Of a stretch of 64,000 nt of DNA, positions 32,585-40,821 are shown piece by piece (the stretch's first letter is position 1; each line of letters begins with the position of its first letter). Made by a program: the position numbers and the translations under genes. The DNA comes from Thermocatellispora tengchongensis (lineage in GTDB: Bacteria > Actinomycetota > Actinomycetes > Streptosporangiales > Streptosporangiaceae), in assembly GCF_014202315.1 (NCBI RefSeq), contig NZ_JACHGN010000020.1, forward strand, positions 1 to 64,000, written 5' to 3'. The notes beneath the pieces are model-generated. The model worked only from the letters and a program-made list of their open reading frames with translations, did not search any database and had not been told where the DNA came from.

Positions 32585-33640
32585 GTGGCACGGAAGCCCA
32601 CTCTTCGTGACGTGAGCCGGGCGGCGGGCCTGTCGGTCTACACGGTGTCGCGCGCCCTCAGCAACGGCGACGGCGTGTCCGCGGCGAGCCGGGAGCTGGT
32701 GCTGAAGGTCGCGCGCGAACTGGGCTACGTGCCCAACCGGGCGGCGCAGGAGCTCCGCAAGAACACGCGCAGCTCGGTCGCGGTGGTCACGGCCAGCACC
32801 TCCAACTACTACTACATCGACCTGATGAAGGGCATCCAGCGCACGTTGCGCCTGTCCGACCGGACCGCCATCGTGGCCGACATCGCGGCCGAGGGCGTCT
32901 ACACGCCCGAGCTGGAGGACGCGACCATCCAGGACCTGATCCAGTCACGCACCGCCGGAGTGATCGCCACCCTCACGCTCGCTCCGCACAACATGAAACT
33001 GCTCGAAGACTGGGACATCCCCGTCGTCTTCGTGGACTCGATCCCGCACGAGTCGGCGACCCGGGTCCCGAGCATCACGACCGACAACTTCTCCGCGAGC
33101 ATGAAGGTCGGCGCGCACCTGGGCGAGCACGGCTACCGCGACTGGCTGTTCCTGGCCTACCCGGCGCGCTGGTCCACCCGCGCGGAGCGCGAGCGCGGGA
33201 TCCGCGCCGCGGCGCTGAAGTACGGCGCCGGCATCGAGGTGATAGAGAGTGAGAACGATGTTGAGTCCGCCTACGCCACGCTGACGGCCTACCTCGACAC
33301 CCCCGGCCGCGCCCTGCCCCGGGCCGTCATCGCGGGCAACAACCCGATGCTGCACGGAGCCCTGCGCGTGCTCCACGCCAGAGGCGTGAGGATACCGGAC
33401 GACGTCGCGGTCGTCGCCTTCGACGAGTTCGCCTGGGCCGCGCTGCTGGACCCCCCGCTGACCGTGCTCAACGAGGACAGCGAGACCATCGGCGTCATCG
33501 CGGCGCAGACGCTCACGCGCATCATCGACGACCAGATCAAGGCCGAGCTGCGCGGTGACCCTCCCACCCCGGCCTACCGGCCCGAAGACCGCCGCGAGCT
33601 CAGCTCCGATCTCATCATCAGGAGATCGTGCGGCTGCTGA
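32585..33640 (+). CDS. LacI-family sugar-responsive repressor
   Basis: A 351-residue regulator. The N-terminal helix-turn-helix is PTLRDVSRAAGLSVYTVSRALSNGDGVSA (about 5-33), then the hinge LGYVPNRAAQELRKN and a periplasmic-binding-protein-like ligand domain. GTG 32585 (6 nt after AGGAGG) is preferred to TTG 32582. Its own promoter carries two identical operators. It precedes a ribose/xylose-type ABC operon and probably represses it, releasing on binding the transported sugar or its phosphate. Confidence 0.92.
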   Translation: MARKPTLRDVSRAAGLSVYTVSRALSNGDGVSAASRELVLKVARELGYVPNRAAQELRKNTRSSVAVVTASTSNYYYIDLMKGIQRTLRLSDRTAIVADIAAEGVYTPELEDATIQDLIQSRTAGVIATLTLAPHNMKLLEDWDIPVVFVDSIPHESATRVPSITTDNFSASMKVGAHLGEHGYRDWLFLAYPARWSTRAERERGIRAAALKYGAGIEVIESENDVESAYATLTAYLDTPGRALPRAVIAGNNPMLHGALRVLHARGVRIPDDVAVVAFDEFAWAALLDPPLTVLNEDSETIGVIAAQTLTRIIDDQIKAELRGDPPTPAYRPEDRRELSSDLIIRRSCGC

Positions 33641-33691
33641 CGCGCGGCCCCGGGCCGTACGCGATCCACCCCCCTGACAGTCCCGCGGCCT

Positions 33692-33720
33692 GAGCCCGCT
33701 CCCCCCGGCGGGGACGGCTC
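33692..33720. terminator. possible hairpin between the regulator and transporter genes
   Basis: GAGCCCGCTCCCC (33692-33704) pairs with GGGGACGGCTC (33710-33720), allowing a 2-nt bulge. It is about 50 nt after the regulator stop and before the transporter operon, so it may terminate or attenuate. Confidence 0.4.
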
Positions 33721-33807
33721 ACGATGCCGCGCGCCCTCTTGCCGTGACCGAAAGTGATCATCTCGCTACCGGTCCCGCGAGCCCTCGTATGCACAGGAGA
33801 GATTCGA

Positions 33808-34770
33808 ATGCAGCCCACCCCCAGGCGCCGCCGCGCGCTTGCCACGGCCACGGCCGCCGTCGCGATGCTGGGCCTCACCGCCTGTACGTCCGGCGACGCC
33901 GAGGCCGGCGGAACCCCGCAGAAGATCGAGCAGATCGGCCTGATGGTCCAGGACATGTCCAACCCGTTCTTCTCCGCCATGGACAAGGGCGCCAAGGAGG
34001 CCGCGGCGAAGATCGGGGCCGGTGAGAACACCCAGGACGCGCAGCTCGACCTGGCCAACCAGAACAACCAGATCGACGCGTTCATCCAGCAGGGCGTCGA
34101 CCTGATCGTGATCAGCGCGGTCGACGAGAACGGCATCGAGCCCGCGATCGTGCGCGCCAAGCAGGCCGGCATCATCGTCATCGCCGTGGACACCCCGGCC
34201 AAGGGCGCGGACGCCGTCATCATGACCGACGCCGTGCAGGCGGGCGAGAAATCGTGCGATTACCTGTTCAAGGAGATGGGCGGCAAGGGCAACGTCCTGC
34301 TCGTGGACGGCACGCCGATCCAGACGATCCGCGACCGCATCACCGGGTGCAAGAACGTGCTGAAGAACTACCCGGGCATCAAGGTCGTGGGCCAGCAGGC
34401 GTCGAAGAACGACCGCGCGTCGGGGCTGGCCGTCACCACGGACATGTTGACCGCCTCCCCGGACGTCCAGGGCATCTTCGGCATGAACGACCCCTCCGCG
34501 CTGGGCGCCGTCCTGGCCGTGGAGCAGGCGGGCAAGTCGGGGCAGGTGAAGGTCACCGGCGTGGACGGCAGCCCGGAGGCGGTGGCCGAGCTGCGGCGCT
34601 CGGGATCGCCGTTCATCGGCACCGCGACCCAGAACCCGGCCGAGATGGTGCGCCGCGCCGTGCAGGTCGCGCAGGACATCGTCGCCAAGAAGCCGCCGGC
34701 GGAGAAGACCATTCTCATCCCGAGCGAGCTCGTCACCCGCGACAACGTCGATGAGTACCAGGGCTGGTAG
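33808..34770 (+). CDS. sugar ABC transporter substrate-binding lipoprotein
   Basis: A 320-residue lipoprotein. ATG 33808 was chosen because AGGAGA lies upstream and MQPTPRRRRALATATAAVAML is a classical signal sequence ending in the lipobox LTAC (cysteine near 27). The fold is Peripla_BP_4 (ribose/xylose/galactose type): MVQDMSNPFFSAM, VDLIVISAVDENG, NDPSALGAVLAVEQAG and a GVDGSPEAVAEL signature. It delivers a monosaccharide to the ATPase/permease encoded next. It heads the operon, 168 nt after the LacI gene. Confidence 0.92.
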   Translation: MQPTPRRRRALATATAAVAMLGLTACTSGDAEAGGTPQKIEQIGLMVQDMSNPFFSAMDKGAKEAAAKIGAGENTQDAQLDLANQNNQIDAFIQQGVDLIVISAVDENGIEPAIVRAKQAGIIVIAVDTPAKGADAVIMTDAVQAGEKSCDYLFKEMGGKGNVLLVDGTPIQTIRDRITGCKNVLKNYPGIKVVGQQASKNDRASGLAVTTDMLTASPDVQGIFGMNDPSALGAVLAVEQAGKSGQVKVTGVDGSPEAVAELRRSGSPFIGTATQNPAEMVRRAVQVAQDIVAKKPPAEKTILIPSELVTRDNVDEYQGW

Positions 34771-34815
34771 CGGCCGCGGGGCCGGCCGGCGGGGGAGTCC
34801 CCGGGAGGTGGCGAG

Positions 34816-36354
34816 ATGAGCGCGCCCGGCGTCCGGCCGCTGCTGCGGCTGGAGGGCGTGACCAAGCGCTTCGGCTCCACGGTCGCGCTGGACGGCGTGG
34901 ACTTCGAGCTGCGCGCCGGCGAGGTCCACGCCCTGATGGGCGAGAACGGCGCCGGCAAGTCCACGCTGATGAAGATCCTGGCGGGGAACATCCAGCGCGA
35001 CTCCGGCCGGATCCTCCTGGACGGCGCGGAGGTCGAGATCCGCTCCCCGGCCGAGGCGAAGGCGCACGGCATCGCGATCATCCACCAGGAGCTGAACACG
35101 GTCCCGGCGATGACGGTCGCGGAGAACCTGGCGCTCGGCCGGGAGCCCCGCAACCGGTACGGCGCGCTCGACCGGCGGGCGATGCTCGAATCCGCCCACG
35201 AGAAGCTCGCTCGGATCGGGGCCAGGATCGACCCGCGCCGCGAGCTGGGCGAGCTGAGCGTCGGCATGCAGCAGATGGTGGAGATCGCCCGCGCGGTCAG
35301 CGAGGACGCGCGGATCCTGGTGCTCGACGAGCCGACCGCGGCGCTCTCGCAGGGCGAGGCGCTGCACCTGTACGACATCATCGACGAGATGCGCGCCGCG
35401 GGCGCCGGCCTGGTCTACATCTCCCACCGGATGGAGGAGGTCTGGCGGCTCGCGGACCGGGTGACCGTCTTCCGCGACGGCAGGTACGTCGCGACCCGCG
35501 ACAAGGGGGAGATCAGCCCTCCCGACGTCGTGTCCATGATGGTGGGCCGCGACCTCGACGACCTGTACCACCGTGGGCCGCGCACACCGGGCGAGGTCGT
35601 GCTGGACGTGCGCGATCTGACCGACGGCGGCCGGGTGGGGCCGGTGAGCTTCCAGGTGCGGGCCGGCGAGGTGGTCTGCCTGGCCGGGCTGGTGGGCGCC
35701 GGGCGTACCGAGGTGGCCAGGATGATCTTCGGCGCCGACCGCGCCGCCGGCGGCACGGTGACCGTCAAGGGCGCCTCGGTCACCGCGAGCGGTCCCAGGC
35801 GGGCGATCGCGGCGGGGATCGCCATGGTCCCCGAGAGCCGCAAGGAGCAGGCGCTGTTCCTCGACCACTCGGTGGAGGACAACATCGCCCTCGGCTCGCT
35901 GGAGCGTTTCGGCGGCGGCGGCGTGCTCAGGCGCGGCCACATCCGCGGCGCGGTCAAGGACCAGATGCGCCGGCTCCGGCTGCGCCTGTCCGCCCTGGAC
36001 CTGGCGGCCAAGGACCTGTCCGGCGGAAACCAGCAGAAGGCGGTGCTCGCGCGCTGGCTACTGCGGGACGCGGACGTGCTGATCCTCGACGAGCCGACCC
36101 GGGGCGTCGACATCGGGGCCAAGAGCGAGATCTACGAGATCGTCGCCGAGCTGGTGGCGGCCGGGAAGGCCGTGCTGGTCGTCTCGTCCGACCTGCCGGA
36201 GGCCATCGGCATCAGCGACCGGATCCTCGTCATGCGCGAGGGCCGCATCGTGCACGAGCTGGACTCGCGCACCGCGACGGAGGAGGACGTGATGCTCCAC
36301 GCCACGGGAACCCTGGCGCGGACGGCCGGAGGACCGAGCTGGAGGACCGAATGA
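34816..36354 (+). CDS. sugar ABC transporter ATP-binding protein (two ABC domains, RbsA/XylG type)
   Basis: A 512-residue ATPase with tandem nucleotide-binding domains. The first has Walker A GENGAGKST (about 44-52), signature LSVGMQQ and LVLDEPTAALS. The second has a degenerate Walker A (GLVGAGRTE) and signature LSGGNQQK with LILDEPTRGVD, the usual asymmetry of the class. It energises uptake with the binding protein upstream and overlaps the permease start by 4 nt. Confidence 0.95.
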   Translation: MSAPGVRPLLRLEGVTKRFGSTVALDGVDFELRAGEVHALMGENGAGKSTLMKILAGNIQRDSGRILLDGAEVEIRSPAEAKAHGIAIIHQELNTVPAMTVAENLALGREPRNRYGALDRRAMLESAHEKLARIGARIDPRRELGELSVGMQQMVEIARAVSEDARILVLDEPTAALSQGEALHLYDIIDEMRAAGAGLVYISHRMEEVWRLADRVTVFRDGRYVATRDKGEISPPDVVSMMVGRDLDDLYHRGPRTPGEVVLDVRDLTDGGRVGPVSFQVRAGEVVCLAGLVGAGRTEVARMIFGADRAAGGTVTVKGASVTASGPRRAIAAGIAMVPESRKEQALFLDHSVEDNIALGSLERFGGGGVLRRGHIRGAVKDQMRRLRLRLSALDLAAKDLSGGNQQKAVLARWLLRDADVLILDEPTRGVDIGAKSEIYEIVAELVAAGKAVLVVSSDLPEAIGISDRILVMREGRIVHELDSRTATEEDVMLHATGTLARTAGGPSWRTE

Positions 36355-37364
36355 CTGATCACACGATCGCCGGCGAGCGCGACGGCGCCGCGCGGCGCGA
36401 CGGTGTGCCGGCGCCGACGCCGGGCTTCGCCTACTGGTGGGACCGGCTGGGCATCGTCGCCGTCCTGATCGTGCTGGTGGCGCTGATGGCCGCGATCGCC
36501 CCCAACTTCGCCACCGTGGACAACCTGCTCAACATCGCGCGGTCGATCTCCATCAACGCGATCCTGGCGGCGGGCATGACCTTCGTCATCCTCACCGCCG
36601 GCATCGACCTGTCGGTGGGCTCGATCGTGGCCGTGTCGGGGGTCGTGGCGGTCCTGTGCGCCGTGGCGGACGTCCCGGCGCCGCTCGCCATCCTCGCCGG
36701 CGTCCTCGCCGGGGCCGTGGCCGGGCTGCTGAACGGGCTGCTCACGTCGTACCTGGCGCTCGCCGCGTTCATCGTCACCCTGGGCACGATGACCTGCCTG
36801 CGCGGGCTGGCGTACACGATGACGGACGGACAGCCGATCGTGTCCAACACGCTGAACTTCCGCGACATCGGCAACGGTTACATGCTCGGCGTCCCGGTGC
36901 CGGTGGTGGTCATGGCCGTCGTCTACCTCGTCGCCTGGTTCCTGCTGGAACGCACCAGGTACGGCCGGCACGTGTACGCGGTCGGCGGGAACGCCGAGGC
37001 CGCCCGGCTCGCGGGCGTCAACGTACGGCTCGTCACGACCTCCGTGTACGTGCTCGCCGGCGCCTGCGCGGGCCTGGCCGGCGTCATCTTCGCCGCACGC
37101 GTGGTGTCGGCGCAGCCCACGGCCGGCACCGGCTACGAGCTGGACGCCATCGCCGCGGTCGTCCTCGGGGGCACGAGCCTCATGGGCGGGCGCGGCCGGA
37201 TCCTCGGCACGCTCGTCGGCTCGATCATCCTCGGCGTGCTCAGCACCGGTCTGATCCTGATGAACGTCCCCTTCTTCACGCAACTGCTCATCAAGGGCGT
37301 CGTCATCATCCTCGCCATCGGGATCGACAGCCTGAAACGGCGCCCGCTGCGCCTGTCCCGATGA
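36351..37364 (+). CDS. sugar ABC transporter permease (RbsC/XylH type)
   Basis: A 337-residue membrane protein with eight or more hydrophobic helices. Typical motifs are LDLSVGSIVAVSGVVA (near 85-100, GIDLSVGS) and the conserved GRHVYAVGGNAEAARLAGVNV loop that contacts the ATPase. Start ATG overlaps the ATPase stop by 4 nt. It belongs to the BPD_transp_2 family that imports ribose-type monosaccharides. Its stop overlaps ATG 37361 of the next frame by 4 nt. Confidence 0.94.
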   Translation: MTDHTIAGERDGAARRDGVPAPTPGFAYWWDRLGIVAVLIVLVALMAAIAPNFATVDNLLNIARSISINAILAAGMTFVILTAGIDLSVGSIVAVSGVVAVLCAVADVPAPLAILAGVLAGAVAGLLNGLLTSYLALAAFIVTLGTMTCLRGLAYTMTDGQPIVSNTLNFRDIGNGYMLGVPVPVVVMAVVYLVAWFLLERTRYGRHVYAVGGNAEAARLAGVNVRLVTTSVYVLAGACAGLAGVIFAARVVSAQPTAGTGYELDAIAAVVLGGTSLMGGRGRILGTLVGSIILGVLSTGLILMNVPFFTQLLIKGVVIILAIGIDSLKRRPLRLSR

Positions 37365-37402
37365 CCCCCACTCAGCGAACTCGATCGATGAAAGGACGGG
37401 CC

Positions 37403-38761
37403 TTGGCTCCCCCTACTGTCGTCGTCAGCGACGTCGTACCAGGTCGCCGCGTGTGCGAACCGGTGATCTTCACTGTCGAGGAGGATCTCGGCGGCGATCT
37501 GTGGCTCGCCCGCACCGACGCCGGGGACGAGGTGACCTGCCAGCGGCTCGCCTCCCGGTCCGCGCCCGGGAGGACCACGTTCGCCGCCGTCGTCACCTTC
37601 GACAAGCGGGTGGAGCTGACCCTGGTGGGCCCGGCGGCGCAACCGCGCGACGGCATCCGGGAAGGCCGGGCGCGGGAGGCGGACGCGTTCGTCCGGCTGG
37701 ACACGGGCTACTTCGACCTGGAGATGTGCACCGGCACCGCCGGCGGCACCGGCTCGTCCAAGTGGGGCCTGCGCCACTTCGGCAGCGTGGCCGAGGGCGT
37801 GGACCTGCTCCCGTCCGGCGACAACGCGATCGGCGGGTTCTACGGGCCGTTCTTCACCCCGGAGAACGGGCTCGTCAACCCGCCCGAGCACACCACCGTG
37901 GACGTCGAGGTGGTGGAGCGGGGGCCGGTCATGCACCACTACCGGATGCGCGGCACCGTGCCCGACGGCCTGCTCGACGAGCTGAGGGGCAAGCGGTTCG
38001 CCATCGACTGGATCTTCACCTACGGCACGCCGTACTTCACCCGTGTCTACCACGTGGACGACTTCCAGACCGTCATCAACGGCCGGTCGATCACCAACAA
38101 GATCACCGTCGGCGACGAGTTCGAGGGCGGCAAGGGCGAGTTGCTCTTCGACCGGTTCGCGGCCTACGGCGGCACCCGCTACCGGGCGGGCGACCCGTAC
38201 GCGGAGGAGCTGGTCAAGATGGTCGCGGAGACCACCGCCGCCCCCAGGCCCGCCGCGTCGCCGAAGTTCGAGGAGTTCCGGCGGCTGCTGACCGGCGACA
38301 TGCGGTCGGCGCACTGGGATCTCTACTGGCGCCTGTTCTGCGCCTGGGAGGGGGCGCTGGAGGACGACGAGATCCGCGAGCGTCTGGCCCGCGTACGCGC
38401 CGCCGCCCATGTGCGCGCCGACCTGCCGGAGCGCGCGTGGACACTGGCGGACGAGCCCGTCGAGGTGTCCGCCGCCCCGGATGAGACGATCTTCCCTGGG
38501 CCGGCGTCGAAGACGGCGGAGTTCCACACCGGGACGGGCCGGACGATGGTCTGGTGGACCTCGGCCCCGTCGGGCGCCTTCCAGATCGTGCAGCGCCGCC
38601 AGTCCGGCTGGGTCAACTGGGGGACCAACGGCGAGAACGAGTGCCCGGAGCTCCCGGTCGGCGTGGAGATCAAGACCGCGTACGGGATGTTCCGCGACAC
38701 CTGGACCGACGTCGCCGACCAGCTCGCCACCCCGCCCCTGGTGACGGGGGGCGCCGGGTGA
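37403..38761 (+). CDS. unknown protein in the LacI-regulated sugar operon
   Basis: About 450 residues. Possible starts are ATG 37361 (4-nt overlap with the permease), ATG 37388 and TTG 37403; the last is preferred because AAAGGA lies 6 nt upstream, but not certain. No signal peptide, no membrane helices. Distinct patches are TGYFDLEMCTGTAGG, GDNAIGGFYGPFFTPENG, TYGTPYFTRVYHVDDFQTVING and WGTNGENECPELP near the end. The repeated strand pattern suggests a beta-rich, mutarotase-like or lyase-like fold, but I do not recognise the family. Its coupling to transporter and kinase genes implies a role in catabolism of the transported sugar, such as epimerisation, hydrolysis or lysis. Confidence 0.75.
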   Translation: MAPPTVVVSDVVPGRRVCEPVIFTVEEDLGGDLWLARTDAGDEVTCQRLASRSAPGRTTFAAVVTFDKRVELTLVGPAAQPRDGIREGRAREADAFVRLDTGYFDLEMCTGTAGGTGSSKWGLRHFGSVAEGVDLLPSGDNAIGGFYGPFFTPENGLVNPPEHTTVDVEVVERGPVMHHYRMRGTVPDGLLDELRGKRFAIDWIFTYGTPYFTRVYHVDDFQTVINGRSITNKITVGDEFEGGKGELLFDRFAAYGGTRYRAGDPYAEELVKMVAETTAAPRPAASPKFEEFRRLLTGDMRSAHWDLYWRLFCAWEGALEDDEIRERLARVRAAAHVRADLPERAWTLADEPVEVSAAPDETIFPGPASKTAEFHTGTGRTMVWWTSAPSGAFQIVQRRQSGWVNWGTNGENECPELPVGVEIKTAYGMFRDTWTDVADQLATPPLVTGGAG

Positions 38762-39491
38762 TCACCGTGGTCGGCGAGTCGGTCCTCGACCTGGTCAGCC
38801 GGGACGGCGGCCGCACCTACACCGCCCATCCCGGCGGCAGCCCGCTCAACGTCGCGGTCGGGCTCGCCCGTCTGGGCCGGCCCACCGCGTTCGTGGCCCG
38901 CATCTCCGGCGGGGCGCCTGGGGAGATGCTGCGCGAGCACGCCAGGGCGAACGGCGTGGATCTGCGCTGGTCGGTCCCGGCGCGGGAACCGGCCACCCTC
39001 GCGCTCGTCCGCATCGACCAGACGCGGCAGCCCGCCAACGACCTGTACGTCGAGGGCACCGCCGACTGGCAGTGGCAGGACGCCGAACCCCGCTTCCCGC
39101 CGAGACCCCGGGTGCTGCACGCGGGGTCTCTGGCCTCGTGGACGCCTCCCGGCGGCGACCGCATCGCCGCGGCGCTCACGCGGGCGCGGGCTGAGGACGG
39201 CGTGCTGGTCAGCTTCGACCCCAACGTCCGGCCCGCGCGGGCCTGGTACGCCGGCCCGCCGCGCGTGCGCGCGTCGTGGACACGGTCGGCGCGGGAGACG
39301 CCTTCACCGCCGGCCTGCTGGACGCGCTGGTACGCGACGGCCACGCCGATCCCCGCTCGATCGGCGGTCTGCCGGCCACGGCCCTGGCCGGGATCCTCGA
39401 CCACGCGGCCACGGTCGCCGCGCTGACGCGGGCCGGAGCCGACCCACCCGTCCGCGAGGCCGTGGCCGGCAGGCTCGGTCGTCCCCGATGA
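38758..39491 (+). pseudogene. PfkB-family sugar kinase with an internal deletion
   Basis: The 5' part, from GTG 38758 (overlapping the previous stop), gives VITVVGESVLDLV, PGGSPLNVAVGLARLGRP and VSFDPNVRPARAWY, the normal first 160 residues of a fructokinase/ribokinase-like protein. After about 39260 the frame breaks. A different frame from 39276 gives VDTVGAGDAFTAGLLDAL, the C-terminal anion-hole and catalytic-aspartate motif of the same family. Roughly 80-100 residues of the middle are missing between the two, so the enzyme is broken. Either the locus is decaying or another kinase substitutes. Confidence 0.8.
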
Positions 39492-39500
39492 CCGGGGCCG

Positions 39501-39554
39501 TGTTCGTGTCCGTGTCCGTGTCCGTGTCCGTGTCCGTGTTCGTGTTCGTGTTCG
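39501..39554. repeat. hexanucleotide repeat TGTYCG, nine units
   Basis: Nine perfect or near-perfect 6-bp units (TGTTCG, five TGTCCG, three TGTTCG) occupy 39501-39554, in the 87 nt between the convergent kinase remnant and the ROK gene. It is intergenic and its length may vary between strains. Confidence 0.85.
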
Positions 39555-39578
39555 GGGCCGGGTCTCCCTGGGCGGCGG

Positions 39579-40763
39579 TCAGGCGCGTGGGGCGGCCGGT
39601 GTGGACAGGCCCATGCCGAACAGGCGGGCGTCCACCTCGTTGAGGGCCAGGCGCAGCGCGCCCAGGGCGACGCTCTCGGCGCCGAGGGTGGAGGCGCGGA
39701 TCTCGGGGACGCGCAGGCAGGTGCGGGCGAGCTCGCGGGCCAGGTGGTCGAGGATGAGGTCGGCGGAGCGGGAGAAGCCGCCGCCGAGGATGACGACCTG
39801 CGGGTCGAGGGTGAGGACCAGGGCGGCGGTGCCGACGGCGAGGTCGCGGGTGTAGCGGCGGACGGCGGTCCTGGCCGCCTTGTCGCCGGAGCGGGCGGCG
39901 TTGAACACCCAGGCCGCCGCGTTGTCGGTGTCGATGCCCGGGGGCAGGCTGGCGCAGTTCTCCAGGTGGGAGGGCGCGGTGAGCCAGCGTACGGCGCGCA
40001 GCGCGCCGATCTCGCCGGCGGCGCCGCCGTAGCCGCGGCGCAGCGTGCCGTCGATGATCAGGCCGGCGCCGGTGCGCATGCCCGCCAGCACGTAGACGAT
40101 GTCGTCGGCGTCGCGGGCCGCCCCCTGCCAGCGCTCGGCGAGAGCGGCCAGCTTGCAGTCGTTCTCCACCTGGATCGGGCAGGAGAAGCGCGCGGCCAGG
40201 TGCTCGGCCGGGTTCACGCTCGCCCACCCGGGCAGCGGCGTGAACAGCGTGGTACGGCCGCTGGCGTCGACCGGCCCGGTCACGCCGACGGTGATCGCCC
40301 AGATCTCGTCCGGGCTCAGGCCGGCCGCGGTCAGGCACTCATCGACGGCCGCGTCGACGACGGCGAGCCGCGCTGCGGGGTCGGCGTCGGGGCCGACCGG
40401 CAGCCGGCTGGTCGAGGCGACGGTGCCGTCCAGGTCGGCGAGCATGGCCAGCACCTTGTGCGCGCCGACATCGACGCCGAGGACGTGCCCGGCGCCGGCG
40501 TTGAACCGGTAGCGGCGGGCGGGGCGCCCGACGACGCTGCTGCCGTCGGGCTCCACGACGGTGAGCCAGCCGTCGGCGACGAGGCCCTGCACGATGACGT
40601 CCGTCCCGGGCCGGGACAGCCCGGTGCGGGTGGCCAGCTCCGTGACGGTGGACGGCGGGTTGCCCCGCAGCGCCCGGACGATGCTGAGCGCGTTGAGCTC
40701 GCGCATCCGGGTCACGTCCGTCCCGGTCGTGACCAGAGTCCCCGTCGTGACCTGCTCGGTCAC
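39579..40763 (-). CDS. ROK-family transcriptional regulator
   Basis: A 394-residue regulator. The N-terminal winged helix (STVTELATRTGLSRPGTDVIVQGLVADGWL, about 37-67) precedes a ROK domain with VLGVDVGAHKVLAML, ITVGVTGPVD, VENDCKLAALAER and GTGAGLIIDGTLRRG. The zinc motif CxCGxxGC that usually follows the EIG glutamate is replaced by LTAPSHLENCASL, so zinc binding is probably lost. It lies downstream of the alpha-galactosidase gene and ends the minus-strand operon; the operator-like repeat at 40796 is at its 5' side. The likely role is control of the adjoining sugar operon. Confidence 0.9.
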   Translation of the reverse strand: MTEQVTTGTLVTTGTDVTRMRELNALSIVRALRGNPPSTVTELATRTGLSRPGTDVIVQGLVADGWLTVVEPDGSSVVGRPARRYRFNAGAGHVLGVDVGAHKVLAMLADLDGTVASTSRLPVGPDADPAARLAVVDAAVDECLTAAGLSPDEIWAITVGVTGPVDASGRTTLFTPLPGWASVNPAEHLAARFSCPIQVENDCKLAALAERWQGAARDADDIVYVLAGMRTGAGLIIDGTLRRGYGGAAGEIGALRAVRWLTAPSHLENCASLPPGIDTDNAAAWVFNAARSGDKAARTAVRRYTRDLAVGTAALVLTLDPQVVILGGGFSRSADLILDHLARELARTCLRVPEIRASTLGAESVALGALRLALNEVDARLFGMGLSTPAAPRA

Positions 40764-40795
40764 CGTCGCCCCCTCAATCCCCTTAATAATGCTGC

Positions 40796-40812
40796 ACCCT
40801 TTACAAAAGGGT
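40796..40812. promoter_or_regulatory. 7-bp-arm palindrome upstream of the ROK gene
   Basis: ACCCTTT-ACA-AAAGGGT, perfect arms with a 3-nt centre, lies in the AT-rich 58 nt between the alpha-galactosidase stop (40822) and the ROK start (40763). It is a plausible ROK operator, but a stem-loop attenuator is possible. Confidence 0.5.
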
Positions 40813-40821
40813 AGTCCGAAG

